A stretch of 64,000 nt of DNA from Thalassobaculum_A sp040219615 (GCF_040219615.1 NZ_JAVJSE010000031.1:72892-136891); one strand, 5' to 3'; counted from the first letter of the stretch, positions 33,045-42,006 are shown. Notes: generated by a model from the sequence alone, not told the origin. Program-made: numbers and translations.

Positions 33045-33404
33045 TCAGGCGCCGGGCGAACCGCGCCCGAAATCGTCGGCGTGCCGGATCAGGTCGTCGA
33101 GTTCCGGTGTCGAGGCCTCGATCAGGCGCGAATCCTCGAGGACGGTCACGCGATGCACGGTGCCGGGCGCGACGGTGTAGCTCTCGTCCGGGCCATAGGT
33201 CCGCGAGGTCAGCTCGGTCGGGTTCGGCCCGGTCTCCACCGCGATCCGGCCCGACACCACCAGGATGGTCTCGTGCTTGCGGACATGCGACTGCAGGCTC
33301 GAGCGGGTGCCGGCCTTCATGTGGATGTCCTTGAGGGCATAGCGGTCGGTATGGGCGACCAGGATCTCCTTGCCCCAGGGTTTGGTCACGGTCGTGATCG
33401 CCAT
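33045..33404 (-). CDS. Cupin, type II mannose-6-P isomerase C-terminal type
   Basis: A 119-residue cupin similar to the C-terminal domain of bifunctional ManC/AlgA mannose-phosphate isomerase. It has VTKPWGKEILVAHTDRYALK, SSLQSHVRKHETILVVSGR with the metal-binding His/Glu set, and PGTVHRVTVLEDSRLIEAST. As a stand-alone protein it may isomerise or epimerise a sugar phosphate or nucleotide sugar. It is separated by three bases from the nucleotidyltransferase-kinase gene and is part of the same operon. Confidence 0.82.
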   Translation of the reverse strand: MAITTVTKPWGKEILVAHTDRYALKDIHMKAGTRSSLQSHVRKHETILVVSGRIAVETGPNPTELTSRTYGPDESYTVAPGTVHRVTVLEDSRLIEASTPELDDLIRHADDFGRGSPGA

Positions 33405-33407
33405 CGC

Positions 33408-34979
33408 TCAGTGCTCCGAGTCCGGCCCGGCCAGTGCCTCGGCGAGGCGGCGGCGCCCGAGCAGATACAGGTAGTCGGCCAGCGGCCGGTCGTACAGCGG
33501 GGCCATGTTGACGAAGATCAGGGCATTGAGCACCTGGATTCGGTGCCGGTCGTAGCCGTGCCGCGCGCAGAACGCCCAGAAGGCGGCCTGCAGGGCGTCG
33601 GCCTCGGGCAGCGGGTCGTGGGCCAGGGCGACCTCGCCTCCGGCTTCCCGGATGCGGAAGCCGTCGCGCATCGCCGCCACGCTGAAGTCCAGGGTGTGGA
33701 AGAACTTGGCCAGGTCGTAGTAGCGGTCGCCATAAGCGGTCAGGCCGCCGAAGTCCTGCCGCCAGTCGATCAGCGTGAACCGGCCGTCGCCGTCGACCAG
33801 CACGTTGTCGGCATGCAGGTCGCCGTGGAAGGTCGATGGAAGCCCCCCGCTCCAGAACGCCTTCGGCAGGTCCTCGACCAGGACGGCGGCCGGCGGGCAC
33901 GACAGGCCGTCGATCCGCAGGATTTCCGGTTCCGCCCCGTCGCCGAACCGGGCCAGATAGGATCCGAGCCGGTCCAATGTCTTGTCGCGGTAGAATCGCC
34001 GGCACAGCGCCGCGAACTCGCCGGGATCGCACGGATGACTGCGCCAGAACGCGGTCTCCAGCCAGTCCAGCAGGGCGGTCATGCGGCCGGGATCGAGCCG
34101 GCCGGCCAGATTCTTGCCCTCCACGAAGCGGTAGCTGTAGCAGTGGCCCCGGTGCTCCAGCACCGCCGCGAACGCCTCGGGATGCCGCCGGCCGCGCTCG
34201 AACCGCCGGGCCGAGACCGCCGGATCGGCGAAGAACTTGATGATCCGGTCGTCCAGCCGGTAGGTGGCGTCGGTGGTCTTGCCCTCGAACGAGTAGTTCG
34301 GGTCGAACCGTCCGAGCAGCGCGGCGTATCCCTCCTCGTCCCCGGTGTCGTGCCAGGGCAACTCGACCGCTGCGAGCCCCGGCTCGATGAGCGCTTCCAG
34401 GCCGGGCACGACCTGCGACTCCGCTCGCGTCGCCAGGCCGCGTTCCAGGGCGGTCCAGAACCGGTCGTGGTCGTTCACCCCGGCGATGCCAATGAATCCG
34501 AGGGGCGGGGTGCCGGCGCGCTTGTAGAACAGTCCGGTGACGCGGTCGCCGGCCGTCGCCACCGTGCACCAGCGCTCCGGACGGTCGACCGGCTGTACCC
34601 CCAGCCAGTTTCGGTCGGTCGCCGGAATCTCGGCCGGCACCAAGGTGTCGCAGGCGGTGAATACGAACGGTTCCTGCAGATGCGGTCGGCAGGCCAGCAG
34701 CGAGTAGCCCGGCCCGGCACCGGCACCGGTCACTCGGTCGACCGGAACGCACACGGCGTCGATGTCCGGGTGCGCCGCGGCGAGGTAGTCGCGAACCTGG
34801 TCGGCATAGTGACCGAGTGCCAGCACGAAGCGGCTGTCCGGCGGGAACTGCCCGATGATATGGCTCAGCACCGCGCGGTTGCCCACGGGCAGCAGCGCCT
34901 TGTGCATGCCCATGGCGCTGGCCCGGGACCGCGTGCCGGCGCCGGCGGCCAGGATGCAGACGGTGGTGCGGGTCGGCAT
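33408..34979 (-). CDS. Nucleotidyltransferase - small-molecule kinase fusion
   Basis: A 523-residue fusion. Residues 1-235 form a sugar-nucleotidyltransferase domain with ILAAGAGTRSRASAMGMHKALLPV, and FTACDTLV as the metal-site strand. Residues about 245-520 form an aminoglycoside/choline-kinase-like domain with the Brenner motif FHGDLHADNVLVD and the DFG-like LIDWRQDFGG. The two activities would phosphorylate a sugar or polyol and then load it onto a nucleotide. Fusions of this kind occur in capsule and LPS loci. The stop of the NTF2-like gene abuts the ATG at 34979. Confidence 0.83.
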   Translation of the reverse strand: MPTRTTVCILAAGAGTRSRASAMGMHKALLPVGNRAVLSHIIGQFPPDSRFVLALGHYADQVRDYLAAAHPDIDAVCVPVDRVTGAGAGPGYSLLACRPHLQEPFVFTACDTLVPAEIPATDRNWLGVQPVDRPERWCTVATAGDRVTGLFYKRAGTPPLGFIGIAGVNDHDRFWTALERGLATRAESQVVPGLEALIEPGLAAVELPWHDTGDEEGYAALLGRFDPNYSFEGKTTDATYRLDDRIIKFFADPAVSARRFERGRRHPEAFAAVLEHRGHCYSYRFVEGKNLAGRLDPGRMTALLDWLETAFWRSHPCDPGEFAALCRRFYRDKTLDRLGSYLARFGDGAEPEILRIDGLSCPPAAVLVEDLPKAFWSGGLPSTFHGDLHADNVLVDGDGRFTLIDWRQDFGGLTAYGDRYYDLAKFFHTLDFSVAAMRDGFRIREAGGEVALAHDPLPEADALQAAFWAFCARHGYDRHRIQVLNALIFVNMAPLYDRPLADYLYLLGRRRLAEALAGPDSEH

Positions 34980-35321
34980 CTAGCTCTTGTAGGCGCGGAT
35001 CGCCAGCAGGCGCCCGGAGGCGTCGAACTCCAGGACGTCGACGACCGCCAGGCGCTCGGTGCGGTTCACGACGATGACCAGCTCCAGCACGACCGTCCGG
35101 TCCTCGACCACGCTCTTGAGGATCGAAGCCTCGATCGACTCGGTGGCGGCGAACATGTCGCGATTGGCCTGCAGCACCGCCTCGCGGCCGTGCACGTCCA
35201 GGGACCAGTCGCGCAACGACACCGTTTCCGTGAACAGCGCCGCGAGACGTTCGAGATCGCGGCCGTTGAACGCGGAGACGTAGGCTTCCGCGATCCATCG
35301 GTAGTCATGGTCGCCGCTCAT
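34980..35321 (-). CDS. NTF2/SnoaL-like small protein
   Basis: A 113-residue NTF2-like domain with IAEAYVSAFNGRDLERLAALF, VHGREAVLQANRDM and LEFDASGRLLAIRAYKS. This cone-shaped fold serves as a small enzyme (ketosteroid-isomerase type) or a binding module. It is the first gene of the minus-strand glycan operon and directly abuts the nucleotidyltransferase-kinase gene. Its role there is not known. The region upstream (35322-35515) is a divergent promoter region with no clear motif. Confidence 0.75.
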   Translation of the reverse strand: MSGDHDYRWIAEAYVSAFNGRDLERLAALFTETVSLRDWSLDVHGREAVLQANRDMFAATESIEASILKSVVEDRTVVLELVIVVNRTERLAVVDVLEFDASGRLLAIRAYKS

Positions 35322-35515
35322 TCGCTCTCCCCAATCGTCGCCCGCCGGCCCCGGGGATCGCGGCGCACCGCCGCACTCCCGAACGGGTCAGACTGTTCCG
35401 TCACCAAGGCCCGGTGTCAACGCACGACCTGGGACCGGCGGCCGGTCGGCGTGGACATCCGGTTCGCCCGGATGGGCCGGTCTTGCGCTTTCCCAGCCAC
35501 CTGTCGCGGGCTACG

Positions 35516-36475
35516 ATGCCGACTGCCGAAACAATCGCGATCAGCGGAGAAACCGGGCCGGGAATGGAACTCACTCAGACGCACAAGTCGCGAAAGCGGG
35601 ATGCCTACTGGGACAACCTCGTGCAGGGCGAGACCGCCCAGTACAAGGTGAAGGCCCTCGACGCCCTGATCGCGGCCCATGGCCCGTCCAAGGTCGACGG
35701 ATTGCTCGACATCGGCTGCGGGACCAGCGAGATCGCGCTGCATTATCTGGACGCACTGGGTGGGCGCCGGCTGGTCGGCCTGGACTATGATGCCGCGGTG
35801 GTCGAGGCCGCCGCGCGCCGCTACGGCGATCCCCGGCTCGAGTGGCGCCAGGCCGACATATTCGAGCTCGGCCGGTCAGCCGACCGCTTCGACCTGGTGT
35901 TCATGCTCGACATGCTGCACGAGGTGTATTCGTTTTGCGGACGTCCGAACGGCGACGTCGCGGAGCCGATCGATCACGCGCTTGGCCTCGACGCGGCTCG
36001 CCGGGCGCTGGCCCAGGTGGCGACAGTGGTCGCGCCGGGCGGAGCGGTCGCGATCACCGACAACGTGCTGTGCCCGGACGATGTGCGGGTGACGGTTCGG
36101 GTCCTCAATGCGCAGGCCCGTGGGGCCGTCGGCCGGTTTCTCGATGAATACCCGGCGCGCCGCATGGCGCATCGCTGGGCCGGCGCCGACACCCTGGAAA
36201 TCGGCTCCCACGACCTGTGCATCCTGCTGACCCAGTACAACAAGCTGAAGCAGGCCGACCCGGCCCGCTGGAACGTCGAGAAGCTGGAGATCCACCAGTA
36301 CATGACGGTGGCGGAGTACCGGGACTGCTTCGGCGACCTCGGTTTCACCCTGCATGCCACCGTCGGTACACCGCCCGACGCGGGCGCGGAGTGGACGGCG
36401 GATTTCCGGATGGAGAGCGGCCTGCCCGGACTGCCGGACAAGCGCATCACTCTGCTCGCCGTCAAGGCGGTATGA
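35516..36475 (+). CDS. SAM-dependent class I methyltransferase
   Basis: A 319-residue Rossmann-fold methyltransferase. Motif I is GLLDIGCGTSEIALHYL, followed by LVGLDYDAAVVEAA (motif II acid), a QADIFEL motif III and FDLVFMLDMLHEVYSF. The C-terminal 120 residues look specific to this protein. The start is uncertain: ATG 35516 and ATG 35564 are both in frame, and neither has a strong ribosome-binding site. It is divergent from the sugar-nucleotide operon and overlaps or abuts the TPR-WavE gene. It could methylate a sugar or a terminal residue of the glycan. Confidence 0.8.
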   Translation: MPTAETIAISGETGPGMELTQTHKSRKRDAYWDNLVQGETAQYKVKALDALIAAHGPSKVDGLLDIGCGTSEIALHYLDALGGRRLVGLDYDAAVVEAAARRYGDPRLEWRQADIFELGRSADRFDLVFMLDMLHEVYSFCGRPNGDVAEPIDHALGLDAARRALAQVATVVAPGGAVAITDNVLCPDDVRVTVRVLNAQARGAVGRFLDEYPARRMAHRWAGADTLEIGSHDLCILLTQYNKLKQADPARWNVEKLEIHQYMTVAEYRDCFGDLGFTLHATVGTPPDAGAEWTADFRMESGLPGLPDKRITLLAVKAV

Positions 36476-36524
36476 CGGCGCCATTGGGCATCGTCCGCCG
36501 CCGGCGGCCGAGAGGGTGAGGCCG

Positions 36525-39395
36525 GTGGCCGCGGACACCATCCTCGACAGTCCGGTCCCGGAAGAGGTCCGGCCGGGCGACGAGCTGCGGGCGCGCCTGG
36601 AGGCGTTCGACGGGTCCCCGGACGGCGCCCGGACGCTGATCGACTTCGCGACGGAGCTCTGGAACGGCAACCGACGGACGTTGGCGGTGGCGTTGGTCAG
36701 GAGCGCCGTCTGCCTGGATCCGACGAACCTTGCCTTCCTCACGGCCTGCGGGGGGTGGCTCGGCAAGCTCCAGGCATCCGGCGAGGCCCGTACGGTCCTG
36801 GAGATCGCCCTGCATCACGCTCCCGATCGCAAGATCGCCGGTCGCCTCGCCGCCTGCTACACCGAGCTCGGGCGGCCCGAGGCGGCGGTGCAGGTGCTCC
36901 GCACGAGCCTGGCGGCCATGCCGGCCGCCCGGCAGTTGCAGGTTCAACTCGCCCTGATCCTGGCGGAGCATGGTCCGGCCGACCAGGCCAGGGTCGAGTT
37001 GCTGAACGCCGTCGAGCTCAGTACCGACCGCGCCACCACGGTTGCCCTGGCGGCGGCGGCCGTCCGGCTCGACGGCCACGCCGACGCCTTGACCGTCTGG
37101 CGAGCGGCCGGGCAGCCGGTCGTCGATCACCCGCCTCGCTTCATGGCCGATCTCGGTATCCACCTGGTTCGCGCCGGCGACCTGCTGTCGGCGTCGGCCG
37201 CCCTCGCACGGGCGTTGCGCCGCGATCCCGAGAATCTCATGGCCGGCCTCTGGCTGGCCTGGACGCACCGGCAGCTCGGATGGCAGGACGAGCCGGCTGC
37301 GGTCCGCTATCAGGGGGTGGCGTTCGATCTGGCACGGCCGCGCGACCATGAGGCGCTCGCCCGCCTGGTGGCCCAGAATCAACATTCGATCCTGCGCCGT
37401 GAACTCGTCGAAGCGCTGCGCGACATGCTTGCGCGTTCGCAGAACCCGGTTCCCGAGCATCTCCGGCTCGGGCTGTTCTATCACGGTCTGCTCGAGTCCC
37501 AACACGCTGTCGAAACTCTCGAGGCGGCGGTCCGGCTCGCGCCGAACGACGTTCCCTGTATCCTCGCCTACGCCCGGTCCCTGGAACTGGACCGTCGGCG
37601 GGACGACGTCATCCAGGTGCTCGGCGAGGCGATCCGGCGTCTGCCGGATGCGCCGCAACTGCTGGAGGAACTCGCGGAAATCCAGATCCGCTGTACGGCT
37701 CCGGAAGCGGCGCTGGAAGTGGCGCGAAAGGGCGCCCGGCAGTTCCCGAAGTATCACCCTCTCCATACCATCGTGGCGAAGCTGACCCAGGCCGCCGGCC
37801 TGTACGCCGAGGCCTGCGACGCCCTGCAGACCGCTTTCCGCCTGCGGCAGCCGCTGCTGACGGAGGTTGAGGATCTCGCGCTGATGCAGATGGTCCTCGG
37901 CCGGCACGAGGAGGGCGTTGCGACACTGTCCGAAGGCGTCAAGGCCACGGGTCGCCGACAGACCCTGGAACTGCGCAGCCTCCTCGCAGACGTGGCGAAA
38001 TACAGCGAGACCGAGGGAGTCGAGCCGGCCGTCGGACGGCTGCGCCGGTCGGTCGCCAGCCTGAAGGCCGACTTCCGCGACTTCCGGCGGGTCGGGATGC
38101 TCTTGCAGCTGAGCAAGGCCGAGGACGAAGCCGATCGGGCGGTCGCCGTGCTGCGGGAGTCGGTTGCGATGCATCCCGGGGATCAGTCCGGGGCCGCTCA
38201 GCTCTTCTATTTCCTGCTCGGGCTCAACCGCATCTCGCAGGCGTTGACCCATTGGCTCGACACCGTGCGACCGCTGTGCGGGGACCGGGACGTTCTGCCG
38301 GAGCGTCCGTTCCAGAACGCGCCGCCGGTAAGGGTCCCGCCGGCTGTCGCCAAGCCGCCGGCGGATCGTCCGCCAACGCGGACTTTCGGGCTGGTCATTC
38401 AAGGGCCGGTGACGCATCGCGGCTTCGACTGCCGGGACAACATCCAGCGGCTGGTCGACGACTTCGGCGAGCGGTTCAAGGCAGTGGTCCTGTCGACCTG
38501 GGAGGGGGAGGCGGATCCCGGCTTGCGGGGCGACAACTGCCATGCCCTGTTCAGCCGGGACACCACGCCCGCCTGGTCCCGGGATCGAATCCCGCTGCGC
38601 AACCGGGTGCGGCAGATGCTCAGCACCAAGATCGGCCTCGACCATCTCCGCGGGGTTGGCGGCATCGACTACGTCATCAAGATCCGGACCGACCTGCACG
38701 CCGACCTGCCGGCGCTCTGCGACCATGTCCTGCACTGCGAACGGAATTTCTCGGAGTACACCGCCGTCGGGCAACGGAACTTCATCTTCACGCCGCCGAT
38801 GCAGTTCGACGGCCCCTACCTGACCGGGGACGTGATGTTTGCCGGTCATATCGACGACTTCGAGAATTTCCTGCTGGCGACGCTGGAAACGGAAAACGAG
38901 GTGTTCAGGCCGTACAAGAACCTGCCCGAGAGCGACGTGACGCTGAAGCATCTCTACCGCAACCTGGGACCGGTTCTCGGCGTACCCGACTACATGAACT
39001 TCGCGATCATCCGGAAGAGCAAGCCGCTGATCCGCTATCCCAAGGGTCTGATCGAGTACTGGGCGACCGTGATCCGCCACTCCCTGGCGCCGATGCCGCG
39101 CCGGCTGTTCGAGACCGCGGTCTTCCGGGGCGGCGACCTGCCGATGAGCCATCTCTCCGATCGCCGGATCGACTTCGAGACCTGGGTCGGCATGCCGGAC
39201 GACTGGACCCGGCACGCGGCCTCGGTCGTCGACGGCTGGTACGACCTCGAGGCAGAGACCTTCGACCAAGCCTATTTCTACTACCTCGAAAAGGCAGCAG
39301 AGATGGCCGGAGTCACCTTCTCGGGTGACCTGCGGCGGGCGCTGGGTGACTACCGCATCTATGTCGACAAGCTCAGGTCGGCGCTGTCGGCCTGA
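36525..39395 (+). CDS. TPR protein with C-terminal WavE-type domain
   Basis: A 956-residue protein. Residues about 30-590 are helical repeats of TPR type (RTVLEIALHHAPDRKIAGRL, LLSASAALARALRRDPENLM and similar, roughly every 34-36 residues). After a Pro-rich linker (PPVRVPPAVAKPPADRPP), residues about 625-956 match the WavE lipopolysaccharide-synthesis family, beginning TFGLVIQGPVTHRGFDCRDN and containing YVIKIRTDLHAD. The fusion suggests a transferase held in a protein complex by its repeats. The GTG at 36525 has GTGAGG upstream; other GTGs nearby cannot be excluded. Confidence 0.8.
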   Translation: MAADTILDSPVPEEVRPGDELRARLEAFDGSPDGARTLIDFATELWNGNRRTLAVALVRSAVCLDPTNLAFLTACGGWLGKLQASGEARTVLEIALHHAPDRKIAGRLAACYTELGRPEAAVQVLRTSLAAMPAARQLQVQLALILAEHGPADQARVELLNAVELSTDRATTVALAAAAVRLDGHADALTVWRAAGQPVVDHPPRFMADLGIHLVRAGDLLSASAALARALRRDPENLMAGLWLAWTHRQLGWQDEPAAVRYQGVAFDLARPRDHEALARLVAQNQHSILRRELVEALRDMLARSQNPVPEHLRLGLFYHGLLESQHAVETLEAAVRLAPNDVPCILAYARSLELDRRRDDVIQVLGEAIRRLPDAPQLLEELAEIQIRCTAPEAALEVARKGARQFPKYHPLHTIVAKLTQAAGLYAEACDALQTAFRLRQPLLTEVEDLALMQMVLGRHEEGVATLSEGVKATGRRQTLELRSLLADVAKYSETEGVEPAVGRLRRSVASLKADFRDFRRVGMLLQLSKAEDEADRAVAVLRESVAMHPGDQSGAAQLFYFLLGLNRISQALTHWLDTVRPLCGDRDVLPERPFQNAPPVRVPPAVAKPPADRPPTRTFGLVIQGPVTHRGFDCRDNIQRLVDDFGERFKAVVLSTWEGEADPGLRGDNCHALFSRDTTPAWSRDRIPLRNRVRQMLSTKIGLDHLRGVGGIDYVIKIRTDLHADLPALCDHVLHCERNFSEYTAVGQRNFIFTPPMQFDGPYLTGDVMFAGHIDDFENFLLATLETENEVFRPYKNLPESDVTLKHLYRNLGPVLGVPDYMNFAIIRKSKPLIRYPKGLIEYWATVIRHSLAPMPRRLFETAVFRGGDLPMSHLSDRRIDFETWVGMPDDWTRHAASVVDGWYDLEAETFDQAYFYYLEKAAEMAGVTFSGDLRRALGDYRIYVDKLRSALSA

Positions 39396-39436
39396 CCGGA
39401 TCGGTGCGAGACGGACCGGGACTCAGGCGATTTTTG
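39391..39436 (+). terminator. Probable terminator after the TPR-WavE gene
   Basis: CCTGACCGG at the end of the gene can pair with CCGGGACTCAGG (39416-39427) with a 3-base bulge. The stem is followed by CGATTTTTG, a T-run rare in this DNA. Confidence 0.45.
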
Positions 39437-39596
39437 TTTGATCCTGGCGCTGGAAACGTCGAATGTGCCGGCAACGGGGTGGTCGCCCGAAACACGACCC
39501 GCGGGATTTGAGGGGCAGCTTGCGGCCGCGAAACCAACTGCTAAAGCGCCACGGATGTGTTCCGTGGGCCCTGGCTCGTGAGGCACGGAGCATCCC

Positions 39597-39881
39597 ATGA
39601 CGGGACCCGACGACAGGACACGGACGTCCGCCGGCCAGACGGCGGCGGTTCAGGGGGCCGCGGCATCGCCCAGGGCGTCGCGCGGAGCGATGTCGCGCCG
39701 GCATTCCCTGGCCAAGACGGTCAGCTGGCGCGTCACCGCCACCATCGACACTTTCATCATCAGCTTCTTCGTGACCGGCAGCTTCGCCTGGGCAAGCTCG
39801 ATCGCCAGCCTGGAGGTGCTGACCAAGATGGGGCTGTACTACCTGCACGAGCGCGCCTGGGCGCGGGTCGACTGGGGATAG
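39597..39881 (+). CDS. DUF2061 family membrane protein
   Basis: A 94-residue protein. After a polar N-terminus comes SLAKTVSWRVTATIDTFIISFFVTGSF, then a second hydrophobic helix ending LTKMGLYYLHERAW. This is the DUF2061 pattern, a two-helix membrane protein often found next to cysteine/sulfate-assimilation genes elsewhere; no such genes are seen here. Function is unknown. GGAG lies eight bases before the ATG. The gene converges on the polyprenyl synthase gene with a 22-base gap. Confidence 0.8.
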   Translation: MTGPDDRTRTSAGQTAAVQGAAASPRASRGAMSRRHSLAKTVSWRVTATIDTFIISFFVTGSFAWASSIASLEVLTKMGLYYLHERAWARVDWG

Positions 39882-39903
39882 CGACAGGGCTGCGGGCGTC
39901 GCG

Positions 39904-40941
39904 TCAGTAGGCGCGCTCGACGCAGAAGTCGACCAGCTCCTCGAGCGCGGCGCGGTACGGATTCGACGGGAACCCCCGCAGGGCCTCCCGGGCCGCCCCG
40001 GCATAGGTCCTGGCCCGGTCGAGCGAGGCTTCCAGGGTGCCGTGCTGGGCCATCAGCCGCTGCGCCTCCGCGAGGTCGTCGTCGCGCTGGTCGAGATCCT
40101 CGATGGTGCGCTTCCAGAACGCCCGCTCGGTCGCGTCGCCGGCCTGGCAGGCCAGGATCACCGGCAGGGTGACCTTGCCTTCGCGGAAGTCGTCGCCGAC
40201 GGTCTTGCCCAACGCCGCCTGCTCGGCGGCATAGTCGAGGACGTCGTCGACCAGCTGGAAGGCGACCCCGAGGTCTCGGCCGAAATTCTCCAGCGCGAGT
40301 TCCTCGGCTTCCGGCCGCTCGGCGACCACCGGGCCGATCTGTGCGGCGGCGGCGAACAGCTGCGCGGTCTTGCAGCGGATCACCTCGAGATAGGCGTCCT
40401 CGGTGGTGGCGATGTCGTTGGTCGTCACCAGCTGGTGGACCTCGCCCTCGGCGATGATCGCCGAGGCGTCCGACAGGATCTTGAGGACCTTGAGGGACCC
40501 GTCGCCGACCATCAGCTGGAACGCCCGGCTGAACAGGAAGTCGCCGACCAGCACGCTGGCCTGGTTGCCCCATACCGCGTTGGCGGTGTCGCGGCCGCGC
40601 CGCAGGTCGCTCTCGTCGACCACGTCGTCATGCAGCAGGGTGGCGGTGTGGATGAATTCGACGCAGGCGGCCAGCCCGATGTGGCGCTCGCCGGTGTAGC
40701 CGCACAGCCCGGCGGTCGCGAGCGTCAGCATCGGCCGCAGCCGCTTGCCGCCGGACGCCACGATGTGGCCGGCCAGCTGCGGGATCAGCGCAACCGGGCT
40801 CTGCATGTTCTCGACGATCGCCCGGTTGACCTTCTCCATGTCGGCGGCGACCAGCCGCCGGAGGGATTCCACACCGGCCTGGTGGGTCCCCGGCTGGGGC
40901 GTCTGGCGGTGGGTGTCGGCCGGGGCGGCGATCGAGGGCAC
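39904..40941 (-). CDS. ispB: Polyprenyl diphosphate synthase
   Basis: A 345-residue trans-isoprenyl diphosphate synthase. The two Asp-rich motifs are LLHDDVVDESDLRRG and QLVDDVLDYAAE. GGKRLRPML is the FARM-side substrate motif, and the KTAQLF and RTYAGAAREAL segments follow. Length and motif spacing fit octa- or decaprenyl synthase, which makes the ubiquinone side chain. The GTG at 40941 has AGGAG five bases upstream and is preferred; an in-frame ATG at 41010 would add 23 residues. It is divergent from the DUF2007 gene, an arrangement common in alphaproteobacteria. Confidence 0.92.
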   Translation of the reverse strand: MPSIAAPADTHRQTPQPGTHQAGVESLRRLVAADMEKVNRAIVENMQSPVALIPQLAGHIVASGGKRLRPMLTLATAGLCGYTGERHIGLAACVEFIHTATLLHDDVVDESDLRRGRDTANAVWGNQASVLVGDFLFSRAFQLMVGDGSLKVLKILSDASAIIAEGEVHQLVTTNDIATTEDAYLEVIRCKTAQLFAAAAQIGPVVAERPEAEELALENFGRDLGVAFQLVDDVLDYAAEQAALGKTVGDDFREGKVTLPVILACQAGDATERAFWKRTIEDLDQRDDDLAEAQRLMAQHGTLEASLDRARTYAGAAREALRGFPSNPYRAALEELVDFCVERAY

Positions 40942-41051
40942 GGCATCTCCTGCGTCGCTTGACGCTGCTGGGGCTGGCAGCGAGCATAGAAAGGCTCCAA
41001 TCTCGGTCAAGTCAACAACCGGTCGCCAACGTACGGGAGGCGGAACGCCGC

Positions 41052-41270
41052 ATGCGCGAGCTGCTGCGCACCAACGATCTGGTAAGGCTGTCTTATCTGG
41101 AAGCGCTGCTGCGTGCGGAGGACATCGAAAGCCTGATCCTCGACGGTCATATGAGCGTGCTGGAAGGCAGCGCCGGGGCCATCCCGCGCCGGCTGATGGT
41201 GACGGCGGACGACTATGACGAGGCGCGCCGGGTACTGGAGGCGGCGGGTGAGCGGCTCGACCACGACTGA
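41052..41270 (+). CDS. DUF2007 domain protein
   Basis: A 72-residue protein: MRELLRTNDLVRLSYLEALL, then AEDIESLILDGHMSVLEGSAG and PRRLMVTADDYDEARRVLEAAG. This is a whole DUF2007 domain, an ACT-like fold thought to have a signal-transducing or regulatory role. Its end overlaps the methyltransferase gene by 23 bases, so they are cotranscribed. The gene pair beside the polyprenyl synthase is a conserved alphaproteobacterial neighbourhood. Confidence 0.82.
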   Translation: MRELLRTNDLVRLSYLEALLRAEDIESLILDGHMSVLEGSAGAIPRRLMVTADDYDEARRVLEAAGERLDHD

Positions 41271-42006
41271 CGGCGCGGTTTCCGAGGATGCGCTGCTCGG
41301 CGGACGGCTTCGGCTGCGCCAGCCGCGCGACGGCTACCGCGCCGCGATCGACCCGGTGCTGCTGGCGGCGGCGGTTCCGCTGCGCGCCGGCGAACGGGTG
41401 CTGGACCTGGGCTGCGGCGCCGGTGCGGTGTTTCTGTGCCTGCTGGCGCGCGAGCCGGCACTGACCGTGACCGCGGTCGAGCGCGACCCGGCGATGGCGG
41501 CGCTGGCCCGATCGAACGCAAGCCTGAACGGCTTCGGCGAGCGGGTCGAGGTGGCCGAGGCGGACGTGGCGACGCTGCCGCCGGACTGGCGCGCCGGCGA
41601 TTTCGACCAGGTCTTGAGCAACCCGCCCTACCTGCCGGCGGAGCGGGCGGACCCGTCACCGCATGCCGGGCGAGCGGCGGCCGGGGTCGAGGCCGGGTCG
41701 GATCTGGTCGCCTGGGTCGGGCGGGCGCGGCGCTGCCTCAGGCACAAGGGACGGCTGACGATGGTGCACCGGGCCGACCGGCTGGGCGATCTGCTGGCCG
41801 CGCTGGACGGCTTCGGGGAGATCGTGGTGTTCCCGCTATGGCCCAGGGCCGGGCAGGAGGCGAAGCGGGTGATCGTGACTGCCCGCAACGGGGTCCGGTC
41901 ACCGCTCAGGCTGGCGGCCGGCCTGGTGCTGCACGATGCCGGGGGCGGCTATACGAAAGCGGCCGACGCCGCATTGCGCGGCGCCGGCCTGGATCTTGGC
42001 CCGTGA
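41248..42006 (+). CDS. TrmN6-like tRNA/nucleic acid methyltransferase
   Basis: A 252-residue class I methyltransferase. It starts with LLGGRLRLRQPRDGYRAAIDPVLLA, typical of the TrmN6/YfiC group (COG4123). The SAM motif is VLDLGCGAGAVFLCLL, and the catalytic NPPY lies in VLSNPPYLPAE, which marks N6-adenine or similar amino-group methylation. The E. coli homologue methylates A37 of tRNA-Val. The GTG start at 41248 follows GGAGGCGGCGG and overlaps the DUF2007 gene. Confidence 0.85.
   Translation: MSGSTTTDGAVSEDALLGGRLRLRQPRDGYRAAIDPVLLAAAVPLRAGERVLDLGCGAGAVFLCLLAREPALTVTAVERDPAMAALARSNASLNGFGERVEVAEADVATLPPDWRAGDFDQVLSNPPYLPAERADPSPHAGRAAAGVEAGSDLVAWVGRARRCLRHKGRLTMVHRADRLGDLLAALDGFGEIVVFPLWPRAGQEAKRVIVTARNGVRSPLRLAAGLVLHDAGGGYTKAADAALRGAGLDLGP

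Noticed and set aside
32568..35651. Open frame of 1027 codons on the plus strand
   Set aside because: It is antisense to five well-supported genes. Long shadow frames are expected in DNA of this GC content, and its translation has no domain or sensible composition.
36462..39269. Open frame of 935 codons on the minus strand
   Set aside because: It lies opposite the TPR-WavE gene and reads as Arg/Gly/Gln-rich shadow sequence without motifs.
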